From the NCBI GenBank assembly GCA_000328365.1, contig KB299619.1, positions 69,422 through 133,421 of the forward strand: a DNA stretch of 64,000 nt. Direction: 5' to 3'. The stretch is from Capitella teleta (Eukaryota > Annelida > Polychaeta > Capitellidae). Below are positions 35,997 through 47,000 of this stretch, one piece after another (position 1 is the stretch's first letter; every line of letters begins with the position of its first letter). The position numbers and the translations under genes were made by a program. Under the pieces are notes generated by a model, which worked only from the letters and a program-made list of their open reading frames with translations, did no database searches and was not told where the DNA came from.

Positions 35997-37089
35997 TTAA
36001 AATACATATAAAATTTTTACTAAAAATTGAATTATAAAAATTGATATCCTATATAGCCACGCAGAGTCTTCCTGCGATGATTATACATATACCTATAATG
36101 GTGATTGCTAAACATCTAAACACCTTTTGTGAAAAGCATGAACATGGAGAAATTATCCATTTTCCACAGCATTTAATACAGCACTGCAGAGATCTCGATC
36201 TGCCCTGCAGGTCCAGCAAGTGACTGCAGCGTGACCGTTTCATCTGCATGAGCGTGTCCGTTTCTCCCGAGTGTGACAGTTTTATATGAGCATGACATAT
36301 GTTTTGAGGTGAAGGTCGATGTGCTCATGTGATTGGCGCTGATGTGGATTCTATAACTGAGACATCACGTGACACCTGGGTGTGAGTCACCACCGTAGAC
36401 CGGTCTCATTTCACTGTATAAATAGTCATTTTTATTAGAAAAATAAAAAATTATCAAGATATAAGCACAAGTACGTCTCAACAAATAAAGTGTTGGTAAT
36501 ACTATAATGCTAAACATCCTGGATGCAGCAATCCGTAAATATCGAGCGAGTGACTAATTGAACTCGAGTGACCCTGCAGATTCCAAGTAAAACTTCAAGT
36601 TCACAACAAGTGCATTGCGAGAGCAAATGACTGATGGCGTCTACGGACGCCAACCTATGATGTCACTTCAAACACACTCCTTCGACTCGTGATTGGACAG
36701 ACCAACTTCCTTGAAGTTTCTTTCAATCAGAATCGTTTTTCTGTTTTACGAATCGGGAATCGGAATTTATTCATGTTATTACAAAATTTTTGTATGTTAT
36801 AGCTTCTCAATATATCTCACTTGTTATGCAAATTGTTGCATTGATATTAACACAGTATACTCCCAGTATATACATCTTACTACATCCGGAGTTTTAATTA
36901 ATTAGCTTCAATTTCAAGGTCTTGATGGTAACTAACGCAATTAATTGCATAAATTATTTATTATTATTATTATCATTATGACATATATGTTTAGATTTTT
37001 TGATATTTTTCTTAGTCGAGTAAACCGTGCGCTGTCGAGTTTTAGGTGGACGATATGAACAGCCTATTATTTTAGAGAGTAATCATCTT

Positions 37090-37690
37090 AAGAGTTATAC
37101 CTATTCAACGTACATTTTGGGCACAATAACAGTGATAAAAATAGATTCTACATAAATAATACCTTTAAGAAACACACTAAACCTTTTTGTTTTTGTTTTT
37201 GTTTTTGTTTTCACCCCATGACCTTTCACGTGTCCACAATGAATGCTGCGGTGATGGTCAAAACACTTAAAAGTAATTTCCAACCCCAATCAGACTTGAG
37301 ATGATATACTAGAGATACAAGATTTGGTGAGGGGCATCAGCCTCATGCACCAATTAGACTTGAGGGTGACATTGAATTTGCACAGAGATAGTTTTTCCTC
37401 TACGATTATTACGAATACGAAAATTACGTGCTATACTGGATCCTTCCTTGAGAGTGTAATACCTATTCAACATTTTGGGCACAATAAATATGATAAAAAT
37501 AGATGCTACATAAATGATACCTTTGAGAAACACACTAAACCCGTTTTTTGTTTGTTTTGTTTTGTTTTTGTTTTTGTTTTTGTTTTTGTTTTTGTTTTTG
37601 TTTTTTTGTCTTTTTATAACCCCATGACCTTTCGTTGTGGACCTTCGTGACCACAACGAATGCTGCGGAGATGGTCAAAACACTCGCAAA
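37090..37690. repeat. Diverged direct repeat of about 170 bp
   Basis: About 37095-37270 and 37449-37690 share ACCTATTCAAC, TTTTGGGCACAATAA, GAAACACACTAAACC, a (GTTTTT)n run, CCCCATGACCTTTC and GAATGCTGCGG-GATGGTCAAAACAC. The order is the same in both, so it is a tandem duplication, not an inverted one. Unknown function. Confidence 0.7.
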
Positions 37691-38107
37691 GCAATTACAA
37701 AGAGAAATGCAAAGCTTTGTAAACGCCGCCGATCTAGCAATAATCCTCCGTGGGTTTCTTTGGTGGATTTCTTTCTCTTATAGCGAAAATCTTCAAATGA
37801 AGGACAATAGAATTCTTCTTAACTCCGGCGTCAACTTCTGCAAACTCAAACTCCGAGATAAGGCGAACTCAACCTCCAAACCGGTGAGCGGTGTCAGTGA
37901 GTGCATTAACGATGAAAGTCTATTTCAATAAACAAACAAATGAATTCTATATTGCCTGGTTACTGCATTTCCTGCTGACGTTATTATCATTACATGTATA
38001 TCATGAATCGACGTCGCTTCGAATCGTCATAGCACTAGATGTAACACAGTGATTGTAAATGTATATATCTCTGGCATATTCACCCATGTAAAATGTACAC
38101 ACATATA

Positions 38108-39270
38108 CAGAGTGGGCCAAAAGTAGTCTATCTACTACATGCATGTTATAAACAAAACTTTAAAATTTGCTAAAATTTATCCATTATCCCAAAACATTAA
38201 TACTTATATGGAGTGACTAGGTTATTATGCACCCAGTTATACAAAGAAATCGAATTAAACGTGAATAATATTTTGAATGAGGGTGGAACATATAAATGCG
38301 AGTGGTGAGTGATCGCGATGAGAGCAAAATCAGATGTGATCGCGAAGAGCTTCTGTGCGCGTAATCAGGTGTGCAAAAACCCGGAATAAATAGCCGAAAT
38401 ATCATCGCGCATATATTATAGTGCATTTCTATTAAATGCAAGAGTCATATAGCACGTGATGAAATGATTTGCAGATCCGCGTTTGATATTCCAGAATGGC
38501 TTATATTCATTTATACTCATAAAATGTTTTCACTTAAAGGGATGGGGAACTGAATTTTAAGTGATGTTCTATTGACTCATAGCACCAATTGATAGCATTC
38601 CGTGCCAAAAACACCATGCCTGGATGCAAGCGTAAGGAAATAATGCATTCCGAATATCGGGGTTAGCATTGGGCCTATGGAAGAATGGCTTCCATTACGA
38701 AGTATAGGAGGCAAACGTCAGCTGAAGGCTTGCCGTGATTGGTCCCGTTCCCCTCGTGAAGCTATCGATTTCAGCCAATCAGAGCAAAGCATCTTTGCCA
38801 TAAAAGGACATCTTTGTTGTTTACGAAACGAAAGCGCATGCGTGGTGCACTCTGGCTGACCTTTTTACTGTTTCAGGATGAGAAACCATGGGAGGTGTCC
38901 TAGAAAATCGCTTGTTAAAATAAAAAAAAATAGCGAAAAATATCTTCTTGTTTTTCGCGCCTGACTGGTGGCAAAATGCTTATTCTATCTATTTCCGAAA
39001 AGAAGATAACAAAATATCCAGGGGTTTAGTCGCAGGACACGCTGATATGACGAGGCCCATTGTAAAAGATGGGGAACTCGGTGTTTCATCACAGCTCCTG
39101 ACGTCACGCCTAATTAGCAATATATCTCCCGCGAAATTGTTAGGGATGATATTCTTTGTGTGGGCCAGGCATAGGAATCATTTTTGGTGCATCAAATAAC
39201 GACTCAAAGTCCATTTTTAACCAGTTCTCCCTCCCTTTAACGCCAACCTTTTAGTTCAAATACTTGCTTA
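38108..39270 (+). mobile_element. TIR element family R, interrupted by a TTAA element
   Basis: Starts CAGAGTGGGCCAAAAGTAG and runs to TTTTCACTTAA (38537); its sequence resumes at 39241 (CGCCAACCTTTTAGTTCAA). The uninterrupted relative lies at 42345-42712. Confidence 0.8.
38538..39236 (+). mobile_element. TTAA-flanked non-autonomous element, 699 bp
   Basis: TTAA at 38534-38537 and 39237-39240 flank ends AGGGATGGGGAACTG and (reverse) AGGGAGGGAGAACTGG. The matching empty site, CACTTAACGCC with a single TTAA, is at 42680-42683 in a related repeat. The interior (38649-39236) is the same sequence as the arms around the assembly gap. There is no transposase ORF, so it is a MITE, most likely piggyBac-type. 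A TA target (Tc1/mariner) would also fit the bases formally, but all flanks seen here are TTAA. Confidence 0.85.
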
Positions 39271-40086
39271 TTTCTGATTTCTTCATTTTGAATTTTTTTA
39301 CTTTGAACCATTATATTGGAGATGGACAGTGATGATTGCTTCAAATCATTCAAGCAGCCGCCAGAGTTACCGCGGCGCAAATTGACCAACAGAGTTGCAG
39401 TCATAGTTAACTCCATATCGTAAGGGTTCATTGACCAATAAAGTCAACTAGCTCTGCACTTGTTGTGAACTTGAAGTTTTACTTGGAATCTGCAGGGTCA
39501 CTCGAGTTCAATTAGTCACTCGCTCGATATTTACGGATTGCTGCATCCAGGATGTTTAGCATTATAGTATTACCAACACTTTTTTCTTTTTTTTTTTTTT
39601 TTTTTGAGACGTACTTGTGCTTATATCTTGATAATTTTTTATTTTTCTAATAAAAATGACTATTTATACAGTGAAATGAGACCGGTCTACGGTGGTGACT
39701 CACACCCAGGTGTCACGTGATGTCTCAGTTATAGAATCCACATCAGCGCCAATCACATGAGCACATCGACCTTCACCTCAAAACATATGTCATGCTCATA
39801 TAAAACTGTCACACTCGGGAGAAACGGACACGCTCATGCAGATGAAACGGTCACGCTGCAGTCACTTGCTGGACCTGCAGGGCAGATCGAGATCTCTGCA
39901 GTGCTGTATTAAATGCTGTGGAAAATGGATAATTTCTCCATGTTCATGCTTTTCACAAAAGGTGTTTAGATGTTTAGCAATCACCATTATAGGTATATGT
40001 ATAATCATCGCAGGAAGACTGCGTGGCTATATAGGATATCAATTTTTATAATTCAATTTTTAGTAAAAATTTTATATGTATTTTAA

Positions 40087-42344
40087 TAGAAAATTTCTGA
40101 GACAGTTTGAAATTAATGTAAAAAAGATGTCTTTCTGAGACAGTATTTCATAAGTATAAAAGTGTCTCACATAGCAGCCTAATTAAAATATATTCCTAAA
40201 CTTCCTCAGAAATCGATGTAATTAAGAGCTCATTTACATTTTTCTAATTTCCTCTGAAGATTGGCTGAGAAGCCATAAAATTTTGATTGTCTTACAATTC
40301 ACTTGAGCAGGATCTCTGAAGACTAATTCACTACTGTCAGTAGTGTGAAATAATAATAATTATTATTATTAAGCTAGCTCATCAACATATTCATAAACAG
40401 TCATAGAAATGGATGTAAGGGTTAGCTCATTTGCATATTCCTCTGAAGATTGGCTAAAGAGAACAGCTACTAGTGATTCTTCAGAGTTTTGATTGCCTTA
40501 TTAAAATGCACTCAAGTGACCTCTGAAGATTGTATCAGAACTCTCATTTTCCCTCTACTTCAGCACGTAGCCATATCGAATTAAATTTGATCATTGGGTG
40601 ATAATTCAAACTTCCACGGCAGTCAAGCTTACCTATTGAAAGAGAGATTCATCGGATGCATATTTCGCGAGGTTTGTCAACGAAAATATTTGATTTTCTG
40701 TAAACAGAGGATACACAATGTTAAGGAAATTATCGAGGAATTATGAATAACAGTCATAACATCCCCAAAATACGCGCCCAATTAACTGGCTTACCTTTAA
40801 TTTAGCCAATATATTTCTGTTATAGGGCTACAGACTTGAAGATGTCCTTAGATTAAATTACCACATGCTAATACGCTTACACGCAATCGGTCATTTCGTA
40901 ACTGTGATCAATTATTATCGGAGTAGCTAGCGACCTGTTCTAATTAGTAATTTAGTCTGTTCACCAGAGAGGATGTTACCTGATTATAACTGCATAATTA
41001 TATGCAGGGCTCAAAATAAGACTCAACTACTCGCCAATTCGAGTAAAATATTATCACTGGCGAGTAAAAAATGGCGAGTTAAAATTTAGCTCTCCAAATT
41101 AAATGTAAAGGGCAGATTCTTTGATCAACCGCAAGCAATAGATTTTTTGGCTCAGTCCTCGGTTGAAGAACTGAAACCTGTGAGCCCATGCAGACGCCTA
41201 ATATCATGCGGGCAAGTTTGAATAAGCTGACGCCATGTCGAGTTTGTCGACCCAAGATCAGACGAGTCTTAGGTAAATTATGTTATACGGATAGACTCAG
41301 GCTGTTAGCTAGCCATGCGTCCATGCGTCCGTCATCTCAGTTTTGGGACTCCTTTTTGTCAATAGGACGCCTTTAACTCCATAGAAATTTAGATTTTGCT
41401 GCAGTGGACGGATATTGTTTTATTGTAGGACATTCACTGATTAGATGAATAACATGTCTTTAAAAACGCTAGCATCTTTATCTGATTGTCCTATTTGTAA
41501 TCTCTTTTGATAAACCTTTGTAAAAGCAAACAAACAAGCTGAATTATCGGTCTTCAAACGGCGAGTTAATACTTCATGTAAATAGCGGTGGACTTTCCGG
41601 GCATTGCGAAGTTGGGAACTCTTCAGTGTTGTTATTCACGAGTAGCGTTCATCTCCTTGATTGAATTATCGTCCATGCGCTTTGTTTCATCAGCAAATAA
41701 TTCAATCCAATTTCAGTATTTTTAATTGTATTCTAAGGCGCCGCTCTCATTGGTCTAAACTTGAGCTATTCTAAATACGCCTTACGGCCAAGCTTAGCCA
41801 ATCATGTTTCAGATGACCTGATCAGCCCACAACATGTTCTCCCGGCTTTAGCCACTACTAGAGTAATACTTTTGATTTCGCAGAATTAGCTGATCTCCCT
41901 CGACAACAAGAAGCGTGAGCTTTCATTTTTAATCTTTATCCATTTGCTGTTGTTTGTTTCTTACTGGCTCTTCACTGAGAAATCAGAATCACTGTTGATC
42001 AATGGGATCTACATTTGGTTTATGGTATAGGGAAATCAGTTGTGCAATGTCATCTGTTCTTGTGCTTTTGTGTTAAATGTTGCTTGAAGACTCCCTAGTG
42101 CACAAGTATTGTTGCTGATAAATCTTAAAACCAAAACAATAATCTGCTAATTCTATTTGCATACAACGCACTAATTTGCCCTGAAGATTCAAAGGTATAT
42201 GTACTTCAATCAATATTATAATGGCTCATTTGTTGACGATCTTTATTCAATACATTTAATGCAAAGTTATATTATGTAGGAGATGCAGTGATGTTTTGAA
42301 TAAAGGATAGGGGAAATGAAACCTCAAGCCAAGGATCTTGGAAG
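40087..42344. other. Gene-free stretch with a diverged tandem duplication
   Basis: Segments near 40195-40330 and 40395-40545 share AGAAATGGATGTAA-like, AGCTCATTTGCAT-like, TCCTCTGAAGATTGGCT and TTTTGATTG blocks in the same order. No gene recognised. Confidence 0.55.
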
Positions 42345-42712
42345 TTAAAATTGATAAAATGTATCCATTTTCCAAAAACATTAATACCTGATATGGGTGG
42401 ATTATGTTATTATGTGCCCGGTTATACAAAGAAATCGAATTAAACGTGAATAATATTTTGAATGAGGGAGGAACATTTCAATACGATTGCATGGTAAGTA
42501 ATCGCAAGAGCTTCTGTGCGCGTAATCAGGTGTGTGAAAACCTGGGATAAATAGCCGAAATATCATAGTGCATTTCCATCAAATGCAAGAGTCATAGCAT
42601 GTGATGAAATGATTTTGCAGATCCGCGTTTGGTAAACCAGAATGGCTTATATTCATTTATATTCATAAAATGCTTTCACTTAACGCCAACCTTTTAGTTC
42701 AAACACTTGTTC
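42345..42712 (+). mobile_element. R-family copy carrying the empty TTAA site
   Basis: Collinear with 38170-38537 plus 39241-39270 (shared AAGAAATCGAATTAAACGTG, AAATAGCCGAAATATCAT and CGCCAACCTTTTAGTTCAA), but without the 699-bp insertion. The uninterrupted junction reads TTTCACTTAACGCC. Confidence 0.85.
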
Positions 42713-44038
42713 TTCGTTTTTCTCCATCGCGATTTCCTCGAATACTAGTGTAATTATTCTAATTAAGTAGTCATTAACTGTGGCTATGTCACTTATGGCG
42801 TCTGCACTATTAGAATAGCCCCGTAATAATTGTAGGCATATTTTATGAATTACTTGTAGCTGAAATTACTTCGTATTTGTCCAACTCAAGAGTATAATAT
42901 AGCCAAGGATATTTATGAGAATAGATGCAGCAAAATCTGAAGGGAAAAAACCCCGCAATTAGATCAATTGAGGGCTTATATTATCAAAATCCGCCGACGG
43001 TGTTCCCCCGCACGGGTTGTGAGTCGTTGATTCATTTCGGTCGTACTTCCCACTCGCAAATCCGCGATCAAAGCATCACAAGAGACAACATAATCCGGAT
43101 TTGTAGAGCGATTCTTCCGACGTTTATCATGTGTTGATAGTCGAGAGATTTTCTCGGCAGTTTGCAAGTCCTTGTTACCGTAAATCAGGCCTCCACGAGC
43201 AAAGGTCATTGTCGTAAAATGGATTGCAGTATTCTGTGTCTCAGCAACATGTGTCTCTTGGGGCGCGCTTTGTGGCATGTGAATCGAGGGCGATTTCCGG
43301 AACAATATCTCGTGGCTCCACGCCTTTGATGCCTTTAGATGAAACGCGGGTGTTTTTGTTGTTTGAATTAAATTGACACCTAGGCCTACACGTTTATTCC
43401 TTATGCTGTGAGCTATATTTAGCGATCAAGATTTTAATTCCAATCGTCTAATTTGATTCAAATGGCTGGGGTCCCATCTGGGTCATTGAATCAACACCCG
43501 TCGACGTAAATGTAACGCGTTTCCCGTTTTCTTTAATGATAGGGAAACCGCAGTCTTCGTGCGCTTATTTCTGCCCTGTGAAAAAAAAAAAAACCAAACA
43601 AACAAACAAAAACAACAACAAAAACAACAACAACAAATAACAAACAAACAACATAATTATAACAACGCGAATGACTTATTTGGTTGATTTTCACATGTGT
43701 TTGCAAGGTTTTGTTATAAGAACCAGTATATAGGCCAATACACATGTAATCGAATTCAATGGAATTTGATCGAACTATACATACGCGTATCGGCGTGGAG
43801 ACGCAAGGACGGTGATATTGATCGGTCAATCGAGCTACATTCCAGTCGGTGAAATATATACATGTATAAAAGGAATAAGAATGTTACAATCGAAGACGAA
43901 CACGAAGCAAGGCTGCATGACACCCCCACCCCCACCCCCACCACCTCCTCGTACCCAACCGTGGCCCTCTTGTGGTTGCTCCTAGAACTATTGACCAAGA
44001 GATAACATCTGCTTGTTATACATTTCGCACAATTTCAG
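42713..44038. other. Upstream region of NOS; first NOS exon(s) not resolved
   Basis: GC-richer at 42980-43330 but with no recognisable protein on either strand. A TATAAAAGG at 43865 is followed by ATGs at 43881 and 43917 opening a Pro-rich frame (MTPPPP...), and 43565-43640 holds poly-A and CAA repeats. No donor after the Pro-rich frame is in phase with the acceptor at 44038, so I do not join them. Confidence 0.45.
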
Positions 44039-47000
44039 CCGAACCGCTGCAAGCCCAACAAGTGCCTGGGAGCAGTGATGGCGCAACCTCCACCGCGTCC
44101 ACCTCAAACTCCGAGACCAAAAGAACAACTGATCAAGCACGCCAAAGACTTCATTGATCAGTACTACGCCAGCATCAAACGGTAGAAATGCATGTCCAAT
44201 TACAACTGTATCTATTCAAAATACATGTATAAACAGTTCCGATGACGCGTCTCACTCGAAGCGATGGTCAGAAGTCCTGCAGAGCATCACAAAAACAGGA
44301 ACTTACGAGCAGACATATGCTGAGCTAACATTTGGCGTGAAGACAGCGTGGCGGAACGCCCCCAAGTGCATTGGTCGGATTCAATGGTCGAAGATCCAGG
44401 TGTTTGACGCGAGAGACATTCGTTCTGCTCGCGGAATGTTCGATGTCCTTTGTGCTCACATCAAGTTTGGCTCAAACAAAGGGTTGATTCGGTAGTGACC
44501 AACACTGCAAGTTCCACTCAGAATGACCTCTTATTATATTAGGTCAGCCATCACAGTCTTCCCTCCGAGAACAGACGGCCAACACGACTACCGAGTTTGG
44601 AATGTCCAGTTGATCCGGTACGCGGGGTATCTCAATGAAGACGGATCCGTGGTGGGAGACCCAGCCAGTCTGGATTTCACAAAAGTAGACAAAGATAAAT
44701 TAAGATATGATAGTACGCACTCTATACAAATTTACAGTTTCTCCAAACGAAATTCAACTGGAAATCCGACAAAACAGCTTTCGATGTTCTTCCTCTTGTT
44801 CTGCAAGCGGATGGCCAAGATCCGGAAATGTTTGAAATTCCCAAGGAGATTATCTTGGAAGTTGAGCTATCCCATCCCGAGTAATACCCCAAACAGATTA
44901 ACAGAACACAAAATAAATGCCACCGTACTATTGATAGATATCCATGGTTTGAAGAACTTGGACTTAAATGGTACGCCTTGCCAGCAGTGTCCATGCTCGC
45001 CCTCGATTGTGGGGGCTTGGAGTACACAGCAGCGCCATTTAATGGTTGGTTCATGGGTACGGAGATTGGAGCCAGGGATTTATGCGATGTCAACAGATAT
45101 AACATCACAAAGGTATGATGATGGTATACGGTTGAGTTATTCTACAGAGTTTGTTTCCAGTCAGTTGCCACCAAGATGGGACTTGACCAGCGATCAAACA
45201 CGTCTTTGTGGAAAGACCGTGTTCTTGTTGAAGTGAATATTGCTGTTCTCCATAGCTTCCAGGTTTCGTACCAATTGAACTGTGATGACCTTTTGACCTG
45301 ATATTTAATGTTTACAGAAGCAAAGAGTGACCATAGCTGACCATCACTCAGCGTCGGAGTCGTTCATGAAGCACCTGCGTGATGAGGTGAAGCTACGAGG
45401 AGGAACTAATGGAGATTGGCCCTGGATCGTTCCTCCGATGAGCGGCTCACTCCTGGAGGTTTTCCACCAGGAGTTGATCGACTACAAGCTATATCCATGC
45501 TTTGAATACCAGGTTCGGATTGACCCATGCTGAAATATTGCCCTTTGCATACATGCATAACAGTATATCATTGAGACGAGCAATTCTTAAGCTTGAACCA
45601 AGGACTTATATATTACAGAATACGAACGTTCTCCTACCATGCATGCACTGAAGCAATTCATACATGCTTGTCTTACAGGATGCCAGTCCATGGGAAAATC
45701 ATGTTTGGAAACGTGAAGTTATGAAATCACCAGAAGAAGAAGAAGAAGAAGAAGAAGAAGCTCCAGACACCTCACCAAATCGAAAGAAGCCAAAGTTCAG
45801 GGAAATTGCCAGGTGTGAATCGTATTGAGCATTTGCCTAAATGAAACATGAAACGCTCCCTTTAACTTCCACGTGAAGAGCTGTGAAACTGTCCGCTTCT
45901 CTGATGAACAACGCTCTCACAAAACGAGTTTGCTGCACCATCCTCTTTGCAACCGAGACTGGCAAATCTGAGAACTTCGCCAGCCAGCTGGCCGAACTCT
46001 TCAAACATGCTTTTAATCCGCGGGTCTGTGCTTCATTTGATTGCATTGCCTACCAGGTAATACTAAGTTTATGCACAGGTGATCTGCATGAGAGATTACG
46101 ACGTGAATGAACTCGAACATGAAGCCTTGGTCCTCATCGTTGGTAGCACGTTTGGAAACGGAGATCCGCCAGACAGCGGATGTGTAAGTGTTTGCAACTG
46201 CCTCACCGACTTCTTTGGTATGTAATCAATTTCAGGAGTTTGCAAATGATCTGAATGAGATGCAATCGTCAATCGGCCCAGAGAGGTAGATTGCTCATAT
46301 ACCTTCAAGATACAAAGCCATCTTATTATCTTTCTCTCTTCTTTATTTCCATTTCTCTAGTATGTATTTCCATATTTCATTGTCGCTTCCTACTTTCTTC
46401 ACCAACTTCCCTTTTTCTATTTTGGCATCTTATATTTTGCTAATATTCATTCTTTCTGTCTTGTCAATAAATGCAATTCAATTCAATTTAATTCAATTCA
46501 ATTCAGAGTCAAATCTGAAAAAAGACTCAACGAACGAAGGACGCAGACCGTGATGCACCAGCTCCACGTGCCTTCAGCTGACCATCTGGATAACTGCATG
46601 CTACCACTGGCAAACGTCAAGTAGGAGATTGAAGGCGAATTGTGGTGGCGTGATATGCTTGGATCTCGCAGGTTTGCAGTGTTTGGTTTGGGTTCTAGAT
46701 CCTATCCAAACTTCTGTGCATTTGGCAAACTCATGGATCGCTTATTTGAGGGACTTGGAGCGGAACGACTGCTCGCTCTAGGAGAAGGAGATGAACTTTG
46801 TGGTCAAGAAAACTCATTTGAAGAATGGTCACAGCAGGTTTATGAGGTACTGTCCACGCAGTAGCTCCTCTTACTCGATGGTCAAGCTTCCTGTTTCAGA
46901 CATCCTGTGATACCTTCTGCCTTGTCCAATCCAGCACCGACAGGGCGGCCGCAAAAGCGCGCAGTGTAAGTGACCAGAAGTGGACAGCAAAACGCTACCG

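Larger units (their letters stand above)
35997..40086. mobile_element. 4.1-kb inverted structure with arms of about 620 bp
   Basis: Arm 35997-36614 is the reverse complement of 39455-40086. The main difference is a poly-T run (39583-39604) in the right arm. Both outer ends read TTAA followed by AATACATATAAAATTTTTAC. The arms contain no recognised gene. The 2.84-kb interior includes a diverged direct repeat, an R-family copy and a TTAA-flanked element. This fits a foldback-type transposon with very long terminal inverted repeats, or a recent inverted duplication. The near-identity of the arms says it is young or kept by gene conversion. An assembly artefact is possible. Confidence 0.7.

Noticed and set aside
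42976-43305. 109-codon minus-strand ORF upstream of NOS
   Set aside because: No recognisable domain, motif or splice context; composition alone does not support a gene.
43881-43986. Pro-rich ORF as first NOS exon
   Set aside because: It has no donor in phase 0 to join the exon at 44039, and its Pro run comes from a CCCCCA microsatellite. The TATA-like box is also too close to the first ATG.
46966-46977. GTAAGTGACCAG as a 12-bp intron in NOS
   Set aside because: Far too short to splice. It is in frame and its translation (VSDQ) aligns well with other NOS proteins.
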